A stretch of DNA of 64,000 bases from Nautilus pompilius. Taxonomy: Eukaryota > Mollusca > Cephalopoda > Nautilida > Nautilidae. A program made the position numbers and the translations under genes. The stretch covers positions 2,356,001 to 2,420,000 of the forward strand of contig JACATO010002127.1 in NCBI GenBank assembly GCA_018389105.1, written 5' to 3'. Positions 1 through 12,092 of the stretch are shown one piece after another (the first letter of the stretch is position 1; each line of letters opens with the position of its first letter). The notes beneath the pieces were generated by a model. That model was not told the origin of the DNA and did not search any database. It saw nothing but the letters and a program-made list of their open reading frames with translations.

Positions 1-2232
1 TCGATATTACCGATTTTGGGGAGTAGTATTTAATCAGGCTCTTTGTAGATGAGTAGATCGTCTGCTTATATTAGCCAACCTCATGATTTTTTTTTAAGAA
101 AAAAGGAAAAGTACTTATAAGAGAGAGCATACAATTTTAGAATTCTTTAAAGTATTATTTATCATTTTACATGTGGCATTGCTAATCATTTGGACAAAAT
201 GATGGCTGATGTTGCTTTTAGTGTTCAGTGTCATTACATTACTAGGAAGTTTTGTCTGTAAGTGAGCTTTAGCAGTATTTCCTTTGTGGTTTGTAAATGG
301 CCAGATGAATGTAGAAAATAACTTTGAAAAAATTTAAGTTTAAAATATACTGAGTAGTTTCCAAAAATAGCGTAGTATTAGTTAGGCGGACCTTAAACAA
401 CTGTAAAAACAAATGTGGTTGTCTTTAAATGATTTCAGTTGACTTTTAGCTGAAGGAAAGAAACCATTGCATGTTGGAACAGGAAATCAGCAAGGTATTG
501 TGTTAACAAGAACTGATTTGGATTTACATTTTGGTTCAATATACTTTTTGAATAAATAAATAAATATTGAGGAGGGAAATACATGAACTTTGCTCTAAAC
601 CTTTATTCATTATTACACTGTGCCTATTGTTTTAGCTTAAAATTACAATTAGATTTCTTAGTTATGTTTTTCAGTGCTAAATCTCTTTCAACATGTGGTA
701 TACTTAGTGGTAGTACAATAACCACTTGTTTTGCAGAGGACAAATTTTACCAATTTTCAACATACCAGGATAAAAATGATCCTCTTGAGAAGTGATCCAA
801 ATATTTGGTGCATAGATAATAAGAATGATGAGTTTCATCCAGCTAAATTTTAAATGGTGATTTAATTGCCTGTTAAGAAAAATTTAAAATCAGTGACGTG
901 TGTATGGAGGGTTTGAAAGAATAGTAGTGAGTGAGTTCCCTCCATCTACTATTCCTGAAAGACAGAACTGTTTTCTTCAGTTTATTTTATTTTTAGTGCA
1001 GATATAAACTATATATTCACTTAAAAAAAGATAAATTAAATCCAAAATGATCATAAATAAAACAGTAATTGAAGACTTCAGATTTCAAAAGCAAATTATA
1101 ATCTTTGGTATTTCGTAACAAAAATTGTATAATGTACATATTATATGTACTGACTTCATTTATGTATTAAATGTATTCACATTTTATTATAGGTACAAGG
1201 GATTTTTATCTGAGTGAAAAAGGATTGCTGTAATGGTATCTGGACAGGTTTCGTTTGAATGTCATTATTATAAAATATAACTTTTAAAAATCTTTTATAA
1301 ATTGTATATTTTGTTTAAGAACATTTCTATGTGACTTAGTCACTGTCTTCTAAGAAATGTCCAATGTTCTAAAATGGTTTACTTTTTATTGAAAGATTTA
1401 TATAATGTCTAATTTCACAGCCTACATTTTCCTTATACATCAATGTTCTGCATGTATATCAACTGGGCAAAGGTGGAGATGATCTAGCAGACTTTTTTTT
1501 TATCTTTGATCTTAAGCTAATTTTGTATTCATTTAGACATATTAACAAAATTTGGTACACACGTCAATTTTAAAGTGTGCTTAAATCTTTTCAATATTAT
1601 CAGAGTCATAATGATGAGTTCACCAGCCATGTGTTTGATGTATGTAAGAATGTATAGCTTAATAAAATTGATAATTAAAGTCTTTTGGTAATTATGATGT
1701 TTATTTTAAAGACAGGTTCTTATAAAGATCTTTTTTCATATCTGCCTGGTTGAGCCTGATTCAACTTTTTGGTGCTATATAAAGTGGATAAAACTTCTAG
1801 TGTGACCAGGGTCTTTCTTTTACTTTGATAGATTTGCTGTGTGTGTGTGTGTGTGTGTGTGTGTGGTAGCCATGTTTGTCCTTGTGGTTTTGAGAACTTG
1901 GCCAGACTACTAACCTTATTAAGAATCTTCAGGTGAAAGTTTTTTTTTTTTAATTTGTTTTTTCAATAGAGCTGTTGTTTGAAAAAAAAACAAATAAAAT
2001 TTTACATATGTTGTTTTCTTTTAGTTGCATTATTTAAAAAATCTAAATAAATTAGCCTTTATTTTTTTTAAAATATAGTGGTGGCAGCCATAATTGTGGA
2101 TTAACTAATGAAATAGTTATTTTGATGAAGAAAATTTTAGCATAAAATCGAACAAGTTTTGTCATGTATATATTTTCTAACAGTCTTGATATTACACTGC
2201 TTTCTAGAAGTTAAGTAACAAAGAAACAAAAT
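1..2232. other. Anonymous AT-rich non-coding DNA
   Basis: I see no gene, RNA or recognisable transposon here apart from the (TG)n tract listed separately. Homopolymer A and T runs and short AT-rich repeats are frequent. The only open frame (583-795, 70 codons) has no recognisable domain and is what chance gives in such sequence. Confidence 0.6.
1837..1865. repeat. (TG)n microsatellite
   Basis: About 14 uninterrupted TG units. It is an ordinary dinucleotide microsatellite, probably length-polymorphic. No flanking element end was seen. Confidence 0.95.
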
Positions 2233-3425
2233 CAAAAATATTTTCAAAATGGTCAAGGTTTTCTTTTTACCAACTGATCATCATGAACCCTTCTTATAAG
2301 ACAACTTTTATCAAAGAGGTGTATAAGGAAACAAAAATGAATTCCAACATGTAAATAAAAATTAATGAAAGGTAGTCAGTAGAGGATGTGGCTTTTTCTG
2401 AGGGCAGTACATGACTCAAAGTGGCTTTTGTGTGCTGCTTACAACTCTATCAGTGAGAGCAATGAGCAATAAAGTCCATTGAATTATCAGAGAAGATTGC
2501 AGTGGATCAGAGAGAGCCAACATCTCTTTTTAGAGTATTCCAAACATCTTCATTAGGATTTAGCTCAGGAGAACATGCCAGCCAGTTCATACAGGTAATG
2601 GTTTGGTCTTGAAGATACTGGTTGTTTCCATGATATCTGGAATTTCACCTGTGTGTCAGGTTAGCTCTTTGAAACGTGCAGATCTGTATGTCCACAATGA
2701 AATTTTGGTCAGACCACCATAGTGATCTCTTTCCATGATGTGTTTTGGCTGGTCGTATTGAAGGCTAAATCTTAACTCATCAGAAAAGAACATGGATTTA
2801 ATCATGTGGTGTCCAAGCAACATGTTCATGGCATCAGTTTCACTGATCTTGTTTGTATTAATGGGTCAAGAGGATACATACTATGGGACATTCTACATAG
2901 AGCTCTTTTTCATCTAGCCTCCTGTGTAAGATTGAGGCTAATGCCAACCTCCCTGTGGCCACAGAGTGGTTAGAAGCAAATTTGGTTGTTGTTGAAGTTT
3001 GGTTTTGCTCAGACAAAAGTGACAAAAAGCACACTGGTCATCTGCTGGCTTTGTGACTTGTGGTCAACTTTGAACTGATCATTGGACCATATCTCCATTT
3101 ACTTAAAATTGTCTCCATAACCATTCTGCCAATTGGGTCTACGGGTATCCACCCTCTATCTTACCAATAGCTCTTCACCTTAGAGAATCTGACAAATAAG
3201 TATGGCTACTCATTTGTGACTTTGTTCTTAACAAATATCTTAATAGACCCAGATCTGATATGAACATAAGCTGTTTTTTCTTTCATGTCTTTATACCAAA
3301 GCTAATTTACATCTCTATGCTGAAACTCATTTACATATTTCTTTGATGAAAATTGTTACATGAAGAGGAATTTGTGTTGAATGTTTGGTGAATAAAACTT
3401 TAGCCATTTTGAAAATAACTTTTGC
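2233..3425 (-). mobile_element. Decayed Tc1-like DNA transposon
   Basis: The ends form an imperfect inverted repeat of about 30 bp: the left end around 2233-2262 and the reverse complement of 3395-3425 share TATTTTCAAAATGG or a one-base variant. The minus strand between them carries remnants of a Tc1-family transposase. Around 2510-2600 the reading is close to the family's signature block, MNWLACSPELNPNEDVWNTL, where the canonical form is WPxxSPDLNPIExxW. The N-terminal helix-turn-helix half was not recognised. At ~1.2 kb it is slightly short for Tc1 elements (1.3-1.6 kb). Numerous stops and frameshifts make it inactive. Confidence 0.75.
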
Positions 3426-6400
3426 TTGTTTGTTGCTTAGACATGCATTAAGTAATATTTTCTCTAGTAGAAACTGTTTGTTTTGATCACTCATTTAAAA
3501 TATGTCTTCAAATAGTTCATAGCTTTTTTGAATAAAAATATGATTAAAATAACCAAAAGTAATTTTTATGAAAGAAATGAGCTGGAGCCATCATGTCTTC
3601 TCTGTTTAAATGTAAAGAGGATCCAGGTAGTAGAACCATCCATCAAGGCGAATCAAACTTAGCAAAGATTAATGTTGACTCACTTCAAACTTTACCAAGT
3701 TTTCTAGTCCTATAACCTTGTGGTTTTATTTTTTTAATGAAAAGTTAAAGCCAATAGCATTTCTCCACTTTCTAAAAATCTTTGGATAACCACCAGTGCT
3801 ACTGTGAAGAGTCCTGGTGTTAAAATGTCATGCCTAAAACCATATATTACAGCACTTCTTAATGATTGTTCTTTCCATGGTGACCTAGTCTGGATTAGAA
3901 GAAATGCTTGCCTTTAGCAGGAAAATTTCTACTATAGCTCTTCATTTTTAGATGTGGAATTTAATGGGCTAACTGGGGAAGAAGTATGAGAGCTTCATTG
4001 GTATACTAAATTAAGCCATTGACCTTAGCAGCCCTGTACATTAACCATTGGATTACCATGCTGCTCTATTAAGTACAAACAAAATGATATTATAAACATT
4101 TTGAATGATTTAAAATATTTTTTTGGTTAATTTATATAAATCTTCCTAATATTTTCTTTAGTGAACAAAGAATTTCATGAAGTGGAGGATGAGATAATAT
4201 AATTTAGTGATATTCCCCATACATATTTCAAAGTTAGCTTGGAAGCAGAACTTGTTGGTCACAATGATGCTGGTGCTTTGGCAATAAAATTTGCTACAAG
4301 ATATCATGAGACTTATCTCTGAATCTTTTTATTTTCTTTTTTTTGTCTTCTAACTGCAAATGTATGGCTAACTGCATATCGTTAGCACTTGAAGAAAATT
4401 TTAATCATATAGTTTGTATTAAAATACCTTATTCTTAGATGTTCTTAAGTAAAAAAGGATATCTTATTTTCTTGTCAAGATTATTGTCAACTTGATACAC
4501 TATGCTGCATCAACAATTCAAGTGTCACAGCTTACAAGCAAATATGCAAGAGCAGAGTTGCTACTGTTGATTGTTGTTCATCATTCACATATGCACTCTG
4601 AAAAGCCATGTGAGACACTGTTTTTGCTATAAGTTGTGGGCAGACAGAAATAGTACATTGTTATAAGAGGCGCATCACCTGGTGAAACAGAAATAACATG
4701 ATTTCCTAAGGAATACAATATCTTCCAGGTGGCTGGTCAGGGCAGCTGCTGGAGATTTTGTTTCAGCTGGAAAGCCTTAAATGCTTATTAAAGACTCCAG
4801 GAAAACTTGGATGATGCTTGAGCAACCTCTGGATTTCACATTTAAAAGAGATGCGCTCTCTCCTCGTTGTCTTGCTAGCACAGCATCAGAAATTGTTACC
4901 ATCTTCATCAGGAAAGGAAATCAGATGTGTTTATCTTTGGAACAGTTAAAATAACTTCTTCACATGAATGGGCAGATGAAAGATGGCCAGGAAGGTTATG
5001 AAAGGAAAATAAATTGTTTTTTAGTCCTGAAAATTAAACTAATATGATGATTTGATTGTCTAAGAATGTTTTTAAGAACTCTTATAAAAACAGTGTTGCA
5101 TGAGTTTGTGATGGGCTTTGAAATCATTTTCTTTATTATTAACTTGACAACACTTTAGCAACTAATACCTTTTACTTTCTTTTTATTCAGAGTGAATTTT
5201 TTAAAATTTCACCATCACAGATGAACCTTTAAAAAAAAATTAAAATACAGATGGATGAAGGATCTGGTCTTTGTTCTGCAGAAATTATTTGGAAGTTACA
5301 GTTTGGTTTAGTTTTAATGATAAAACCATTAATCACAGATTATTAAAAGCATATAAGAAAGAATGAATGAATGAAATATTGCCCTATCTGTACTGGCAGA
5401 TTGGAGTGTAGTAATGCCAGAAACTGTTCAAACGCTATACAGCAAGCAAACTTGCAGAACCAAGCAAAATAAAGCATTTTGAGCATCCATGAGACACATC
5501 TGTCGTCGTCTTGATAGAAGAGCCATGGTGTCTCCCATACATGACTGAATAAAATCAAAAGTAAATTTACTGAAATCCCTCTTAAAATAAATTATGTAGT
5601 TAAGTTATTGAAAAAGAAAATGTCTAGTTATAGAATAAAAGGTATTTTATTTAAAGATTTTGATATTCCTTTAAAGACTTTTTTTCTTTTTTCAAATAAT
5701 TTGAACCATCAGTTCGGTCAACACTACTGGTTTGTCAAAGAAGTAGTAGTGTTCAACTTTTAAATTTTACAGATGTCATACAATAATTGCCTTTGCTATA
5801 AAGTAGCTTGATTGCTGCTAACTGTCAATATTACTGCAGTGAAATCCTAAGTAATTTTCTAAATAAAAGAAGAGAATCTTCATTGCTGTGATCAAAAGCA
5901 GTTGGTACAGAAATTTGTCTTGATGGTTTATTTTCCTTTCTTTGACATAGTCTGGCAAGTTCTGTAGGGAAACAGATAATTAAAACAGAAAAAGAAAAAG
6001 ATTCACATTACCTATACTTCCTTGAAAGCTGAGGACAAATTTCCATAAATATTTTTCTTACATTTAAGAATTTAACAAATTCTACCGTGTTTGGATATTT
6101 CAGGCTTTAATAATTAATTGTGGCATTCCTTTGTACAATATTGATCACTGTCTGTCTGTAAGGGCTCTTAAGAAAACTGCTTTTTATTATTTTGATGATT
6201 TTACCTGTCGTCGTATTAGACTAGATAACATTTTTTTCTCTCTCTCTCTCTGAAGAAATGGGGTCCCCTTTCTCTCGTATCTAATCAGTCTGCCTTCAAT
6301 TTCTGCTGTCATATTATCCCAGGAAGCTATTTCTCTCATTTTTAAAAATATTGCTTAAACTTTCTATCTGTCAGGATTTGATTATCTACATTTAAACTAT

Positions 6401-7488
6401 CGTCTTTACTCTTTCAATCATCTAGCTTCATTTTCACCATAAAAAAAGCCCTAATCAAGTGGCTGAGCTGTCAATTTAAAGTTCAAAGGCTGCAAAAGTA
6501 GCCAGTGATGACCTTCACGGATGCTGATGTTTACCTTCTGTAATTTTTATATAATTGTTTTGTCATTAGCTGAATGCTAATTTTTTTTTAATGTCATTTT
6601 TAACAAATTATTTTGTTTTTTTATGGCATGGCTATGTGATTAAACATGAATGGAGACATTTTCAAATTCAAAAGTGATTGATTGATTCTTTTACATTTAA
6701 AAATTTGTAAAGTAAATGAGTGTAAGTTATTCTTATGAAAGCATGGCACCACTGCAATGCAAACAAAAGTTGATTTATATTTACAAATTGTTTTATTATT
6801 AAAGATGTATTTGCTATTCTCAGTTTTATTTTTGGAAACTCTTGTTCTTGTGAGTTCTTATAGTTGTTTGTTTGTTTTTCCTGGCTTAATTAAAATATGG
6901 ACAGCGCTAGTTATTTTCATCTGCACCGAAGCAAGGTGGTTGACAGTGATTGATAAGCTACTCAACAGATGGTGCAAAAAATATTTAATCAGCATTTCTC
7001 ACAGGCTTTCTGATGTTAATAAATTTTTTTTTTAATTTTCTGATTCCCATTTACCAAATGTTCTTATTTGTGCATAAAGTGTAGAAATAAAACCCTGGAG
7101 TTTAATTTATCAGTTTTCAGAACAGTTTTTTGGCAATTAGTAAATTTATTATTTAGATTTGTCAAATGATGACATTAGGCATGAACAATTGTTTTTGGTA
7201 CAAATAAAGAAACTACAGATTATTGATTGGTGCATGCGCATGAAATGCTTGATTTATTGGCAGAGAGCTAGTTCTTGGAAATGTTAAGAACAATATAAAA
7301 ATCAATGAAGTAAGTATCCATACCTCATAACAAACTAAGATGGCATAAAGCATGGCCATTTTGCATTCAGTCACTTGATATTTGATATTTTAAAACTATA
7401 TAAAATTATATAAATAAATATACATTATTGGGTTTTTTTTTTTACTAAATTATTGTATCTATTAAAATGTTTGGATTCAGATTCTATG
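3426..7488. other. Non-coding block with a few coding-like scraps
   Basis: This is mostly AT-rich unique-looking DNA. Two short stretches look less random. Plus strand 4162-4322 follows a pyrimidine-rich TTTCTTTAG and reads as acidic, protein-like sequence interrupted by one stop. Minus strand ~5530-5450 follows a good acceptor-like tract (TTTTGATTTTATTCAG) and keeps several CpGs. Neither has a recognisable domain. A 9-bp stem hairpin (AACACTACT/AGTAGTGTT) lies at about 5721-5757 and a CT tract at 6237-6251. Confidence 0.4.
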
Positions 7489-7575
7489 GTACTAGGGGGA
7501 TTCAAATGAAACCTGACCAGATGTCTTTACAGCACTGCTATTTCAGCCAGGTCTGTTTCTAGTCTTATGTAGAAT
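7489..7575 (+). mobile_element. Palindromic MITE, family P90, copy 1
   Basis: This short element begins ACTAGGGGGATTCAAATGAA, and its far end ends in a decayed complement (CAGGTCTGTTTCTAGT). The central core, TTTACAGCACTGCTATTTCA followed by GCCAGG, recurs at 16047, 18460 (inverted), 26698 and 38400. The size (~90 bp), the near-palindromic ends and the lack of coding capacity fit a miniature inverted-repeat element. P90 is my own label; I do not know a published name. Confidence 0.65.
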
Positions 7576-8840
7576 CTAAAGGGAGTAAATATTAAAGAAA
7601 GGTCTTTTTCTCTATTTCTTCATTACGTAGCATTTAAACTAGTACTGAATTTGTGGAAGCAGAAATATTAGACTTGAATAACCATTGGTTATCGTTTTTC
7701 CCATTAGTTAATACATTTTAAAAATAAAATGTACAAATTTTATGGGTTAAAATTAATGTCAACTAACATAATGTACTCTTTTTTGTTGCATAGTTTGTTT
7801 ATATATGGAATTATTTTTGTCTTTGATGCATACATTTCTCGTTTATTTGAGTAAATCTCTGCTTTTTTCTGGGATATTATTAATTTTAAATGTCTAAATG
7901 AATTATTTTTAAAAAATACATTTGTTGGAATGCTTATGCTGGCTGAAAACTGGCAGTACACCAAAACCAAATTTACGGCATCCAAAAAGTCTTTGTGTAG
8001 TTTAAGGATGTATAGTGGTCACATTTACACAGATCAGTGTTACCTTAGGAATACCCAACATGAAAATTGTTGTTTAAATATTTCAGATCTTTAAGAGTAA
8101 AATCTCCTTAGCAAATTGCTGACAGCTTTAAAATAAATAATTTTCAGAAGTGTAAGTGTAGATAAGCACATCACTCTACAAACATGTACTGGGGATAAAG
8201 CCTTCATTTTTGATGCCACACCCCTTCCGTGTCTGGTTATAGTTTTACATGTCAACCCTTATGGATTTTGGAGTTTTCAGGGCCTTATGGCTATAAAAGT
8301 ATTTTTTTTACAAACTTTTGTCTTGTGCATCACTAAAAATGTTTGTTGTTATGACACTTGAAGTTGGGTGACAGTGGAAAAATAATGGGAGCCAAAGTGG
8401 AAGGTTACTTCAGCTTATAAATAGCTTAACAATAAAATTAGAATTATTAAGGCCAACCAACCAGCCATAGTTGTCATTATTTGTTGGTGTGTTTAAGCAT
8501 AGGGAGAAAGGGGGATGTGCGTGTGCATGCATCTGAATTTTCAGTATTTTTGTTAAAGGATGGAGTACCAGCTAAAATTTAGGCAGGTTTGCCTACCAAA
8601 ACAAACTTGAACATTTGGCTGGCTGACAGTGATTAGACTGACTAGTCTTGATTTCTCTGATATAAGACACATCATATTGCAGGGATAGCGATGTTGTGGA
8701 AATATGTTCATTATTTTGCTTATTCAATGAAATTTCTACTTGCCTCTGTATGTTAATGAAATTATAAAAATTTTTCTGAAACTTATGGATTTTGTAGTTT
8801 AGTCTTATGATTAGTGCCTATCGGTGGTTGGATGTATGTA

Positions 8841-9366
8841 CAGGTTGAGAATCTCTTATCCGAAATCTTTGGGACCAAATGTGTTTTGGATTTCAGAATT
8901 TTTCAGATTTTGGAATTTAGATACACCGGCATAATTTGGTAGCTAACCCACTGTGGAATGGAGACTGGGCACAAGTTCATTTACAACATTTTAACTACAT
9001 ATAGTTATATATATAGCCAAAAAGTAGTTTTATGCAATTTTTTAAGATGATTTTGTGCATGAAACCATAAGAAAAAGATGTACATTTAACCATCAGAAAG
9101 GTAAGCTATCACTACGGTAGGCCTACTGGTACCATAGGGGTGTTTGCAGGCCTTTTCGATATTTTCAAAGTATATTCACACCAACAACAAAGCACAGAAA
9201 AAAACCACAAAATTACAGTGAGTAATGCACTTACGTCAAGCATGTCGGGACTCTCACATCACCCAGGAACCTTCCCAGAACCACCTGGAATTTTCTATTG
9301 AAGGCTCTCCATGCTCCAAAATATTTTGGATTTTGGAGTTTTTCAGATAAGGGATTTCTCCACCTG
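8841..9366 (+). mobile_element. Non-autonomous Tigger-like element with TA duplication
   Basis: The element is flanked by TA on both sides (8839-8840 and 9367-9368). Its left end reads CAGGTTGAGAATCTCTTATC; the right end, inverted, reads CAGGTGGAGAAATCCCTTAT. Inside the ends are tandem variations on TTTTGGATTTTGGAGT, a style typical of Tigger/pogo non-autonomous elements. From memory, both ends and an internal GATTTTGTGCATGAAACC stretch (9049-9066) closely resemble the mammalian MER2 group of Tigger-derived repeats. There is no transposase; the minus-strand frame at 9231-9560 runs across the element border and is a chance ORF. At 526 bp it is somewhat longer than MER2 as I recall it. Confidence 0.75.
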
Positions 9367-10112
9367 TACAGTGTTTGGGGTTCTGAACTAAAATGATACA
9401 GTAAGGTATATGAGAGTAAACACCAACTAACCATTATTTGAGCAAAACTGTGTGGGCTTGCATTTTCTCTTATGGTTTCTTGTTTCTTCTTATTTGACAC
9501 TTTAATATTGTGTAGATAGATACTTGTGCTTACATTACAACAAGAAAAGCTGTGTGTCAATATTGATATATGCTTATAGCAAATTTGTAGGCATTGGTTG
9601 ACTATAAAATGATAACTTCAATGGCTTGGATAGAGAAATAACTAGAAACACCATTGGTATTGACTTATCTAATGGCTAAAGCTTGTTTTTCACAGAAAGC
9701 TCATTTCTTGAATTAAAATTCGGAAAGGATCTGTCTGTATGTATGTATGTTGACAGGCAATGGTGATATTTTCATTGTTGTTTATCATACCACTTGTTCT
9801 GTAACAGTGAGTAGAAAACTGTTCTATTCTGTCTTGTTTTTATTTTCTGTTATTTATTGGATTTTCAATTGTTTTTTTTTTTTTGGAAATTGTTTCCTAT
9901 CACATGACTTATTTGCCATAGTTCATTTAAAAAAAGTTACATTTATATATACAGTATATACAAGTATAAAAACAACAAACAAATAAACAATCAAGTAGAA
10001 ATTGTTAGGTATCATATTGTGAAGCCAATTTACAAATTAAGGTAATGCATCAAAATAATTTTAAAAATTTTTCTTCAAATGTTAGACTGTTTTAAGAAGA
10101 ATAAAAACATAT

Positions 10113-11054
10113 ATATATCTGGAAATAATTATGGAATTGGAAAAAAAAACTGGGTATAAAATTCGAATAATGTGATGGAATCCCATTTCTTATGTAAAAA
10201 TGGAATGTTCCATAATACTATCGTGCGTTGATATAGTACACTGTGATTGGTTATCACGTAAGCAATCAGAAAATACCATATCTGTAGAAAGACTATAAAA
10301 GTATAGGCAGTGATATCATTGTAGTCTGATGAATGTGTGCTAAATAATATGTCTCCTGGGAATGAAATATCACACGATAAGCATATAGAAATCAGTCTTA
10401 GCTAGTGAAGACTACTTGCAACCAAAATTTGTTTTGGAAGAATCACTGTATACAAAATTCTGGGGGTGGATTGTTGACAATAAACACAATTTAAAAAGAA
10501 AGCCCAAACTTTTCAAAAGTGATGTTGAGTACCTCAGAGGATGATTATGATCTCTACATGATAGAGAATGAGCCAGAGATCTTGCAAATGACCTAGCTGC
10601 AAATATTGGTGTTAATATCTCTATAAGAACAGATCATTAAATGAGGATTCATCTTCCAATATGAAAATGACCCCAAACATACAGCCAATGTTATGAAAAA
10701 CTATCTGGATGGTAAGGATTTTGATGGAACACTCATCAGGATGCCTTGGCTTGCACAAAGTTCTGATGTAAACATCAATGAGGCTATATTGTTTGATTAT
10801 ATGTGGCTTCCTAGATAGTTAACTGCAGCTAAACACCTTGGATGAATTTTGGAAAGTGCTGCAGGATATTTGAAACATTCCACAGACATTGATAAACCTG
10901 TATTGGAGCTCTATATAAATTAAATAACAAATAGTAGTGCACTGTACAATGAATCAATGAATTCTTTACTTGTGTATGTTTCATACATGTCTCATTTGCA
11001 ATTGTTCATCATTTATGCATATTCAATGTGTTTCCATAATTATTTCCAATACTG
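10113..11054 (+). mobile_element. Decayed Tc1-family transposon
   Basis: The left end (CTGGAAATAATTATGGAA, ~10119) and the inverted right end (CAGTATTGGAAATAATTATG, from 11054) form terminal inverted repeats, with a TA next to the right end (11055-11056). The plus strand encodes scattered transposase pieces. Around 10645-10730 it reads close to FQYENDPKHTANVMKNYLDG, the Tc1 block holding the second catalytic Asp of the DDE triad. Around 10735-10760 the expected PxxSPDLNxIE motif is heavily altered. Several frames and stops interrupt it, so it is dead. At ~0.94 kb it is shorter than a full Tc1 and has lost the N-terminal DNA-binding half. Confidence 0.75.
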
Positions 11055-11056
11055 TA

Positions 11057-12092
11057 TGTACATTTTTATGTGGTTATGACATAGGATAATAAAATAAAAC
11101 AGAGCTGTTGCTCCTTAAAATTAATTTGTGTATTTTTTATAATTCTTCTTCTGCTAAGTGTGGATGGACAGTACTGAGGGGCACTCTAATTACAGGAAAC
11201 AAGGTTGTATCAGAGCTCATTAGTGTACTTACACTCTATCTTATCAGCCATTCCATGACATCTGAATATGATTTGCTTTCTTGAAGCTCCTGATGTCCAC
11301 TTCCCTTCAGCCTAACAACCAGTACTTTTCTTTTGACTTCTGTTTGGTTATTGGAACTAATGACATTACTTCATGGGTGGTTTGACTGAGGCAGACACAA
11401 TTATGTTGCCACCAAACATGAATTAAATCATCAATTTAAACATTTACCGGCTGACAGCAGTTGAATTCATTCTTTTGGTTTTATTTAGTGCACTGGCAGT
11501 TTCTTGATCTTTGATCAGACTTGATTTTACAATGTTTAAAGGGCAGGTGTTTTGTTAATAAAAGTTTGAGCATTCTGTGAGCATGCTGAATTCATGACTT
11601 AAGATGCAGTTATAAGTATTGTATTCTAGGCTTGGCCATCAGAGCAACCATCCGGCACTGTTGCATTGGGCAGATTATAACTGTTATCTCCAGGAGGGAT
11701 CTTATGGACATGTGATAAAACTAGAGGGTGCAAAAGAAAGACCAGGACATTGGCTTATTACTAAACTGGAGGAATCACACTATCCAAACATCCAAAGACA
11801 TCTGTAGCTTTGCAGTTGTCACAGACATTAATCATGAAACACATGGATTTTTAAAAATTAATGAATAAAATAAAAATTGAATACTTTTTGTACTGTATTT
11901 TCTTTTGGTTTTGGAGAATGTTTTACAGCTTACATTTACTGTTATTACTATTATTTTCTATTTTTAATCCTAGTAAATACTTAGTATCACAGTACAAGTT
12001 CTTTGCATTCATTATAGAAACTCAAGATTTCCTCTTTGTTTTATGATTTCTGGCATTTGGCTAAATTTTGTTAGACACTCACTACTTATATA
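11057..12092. other. Non-coding block with one coding-like 62-codon stretch
   Basis: Nothing recognisable as a repeat end. Plus strand 11619-11807 has a less AT-biased open frame preceded by an AG (TATTCTAG at 11623-11630) and is rich in H, L and E, but it matches no domain I know. It may be a fragment of an unrecognised element or a terminal exon. The rest is AT-rich. Confidence 0.35.
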
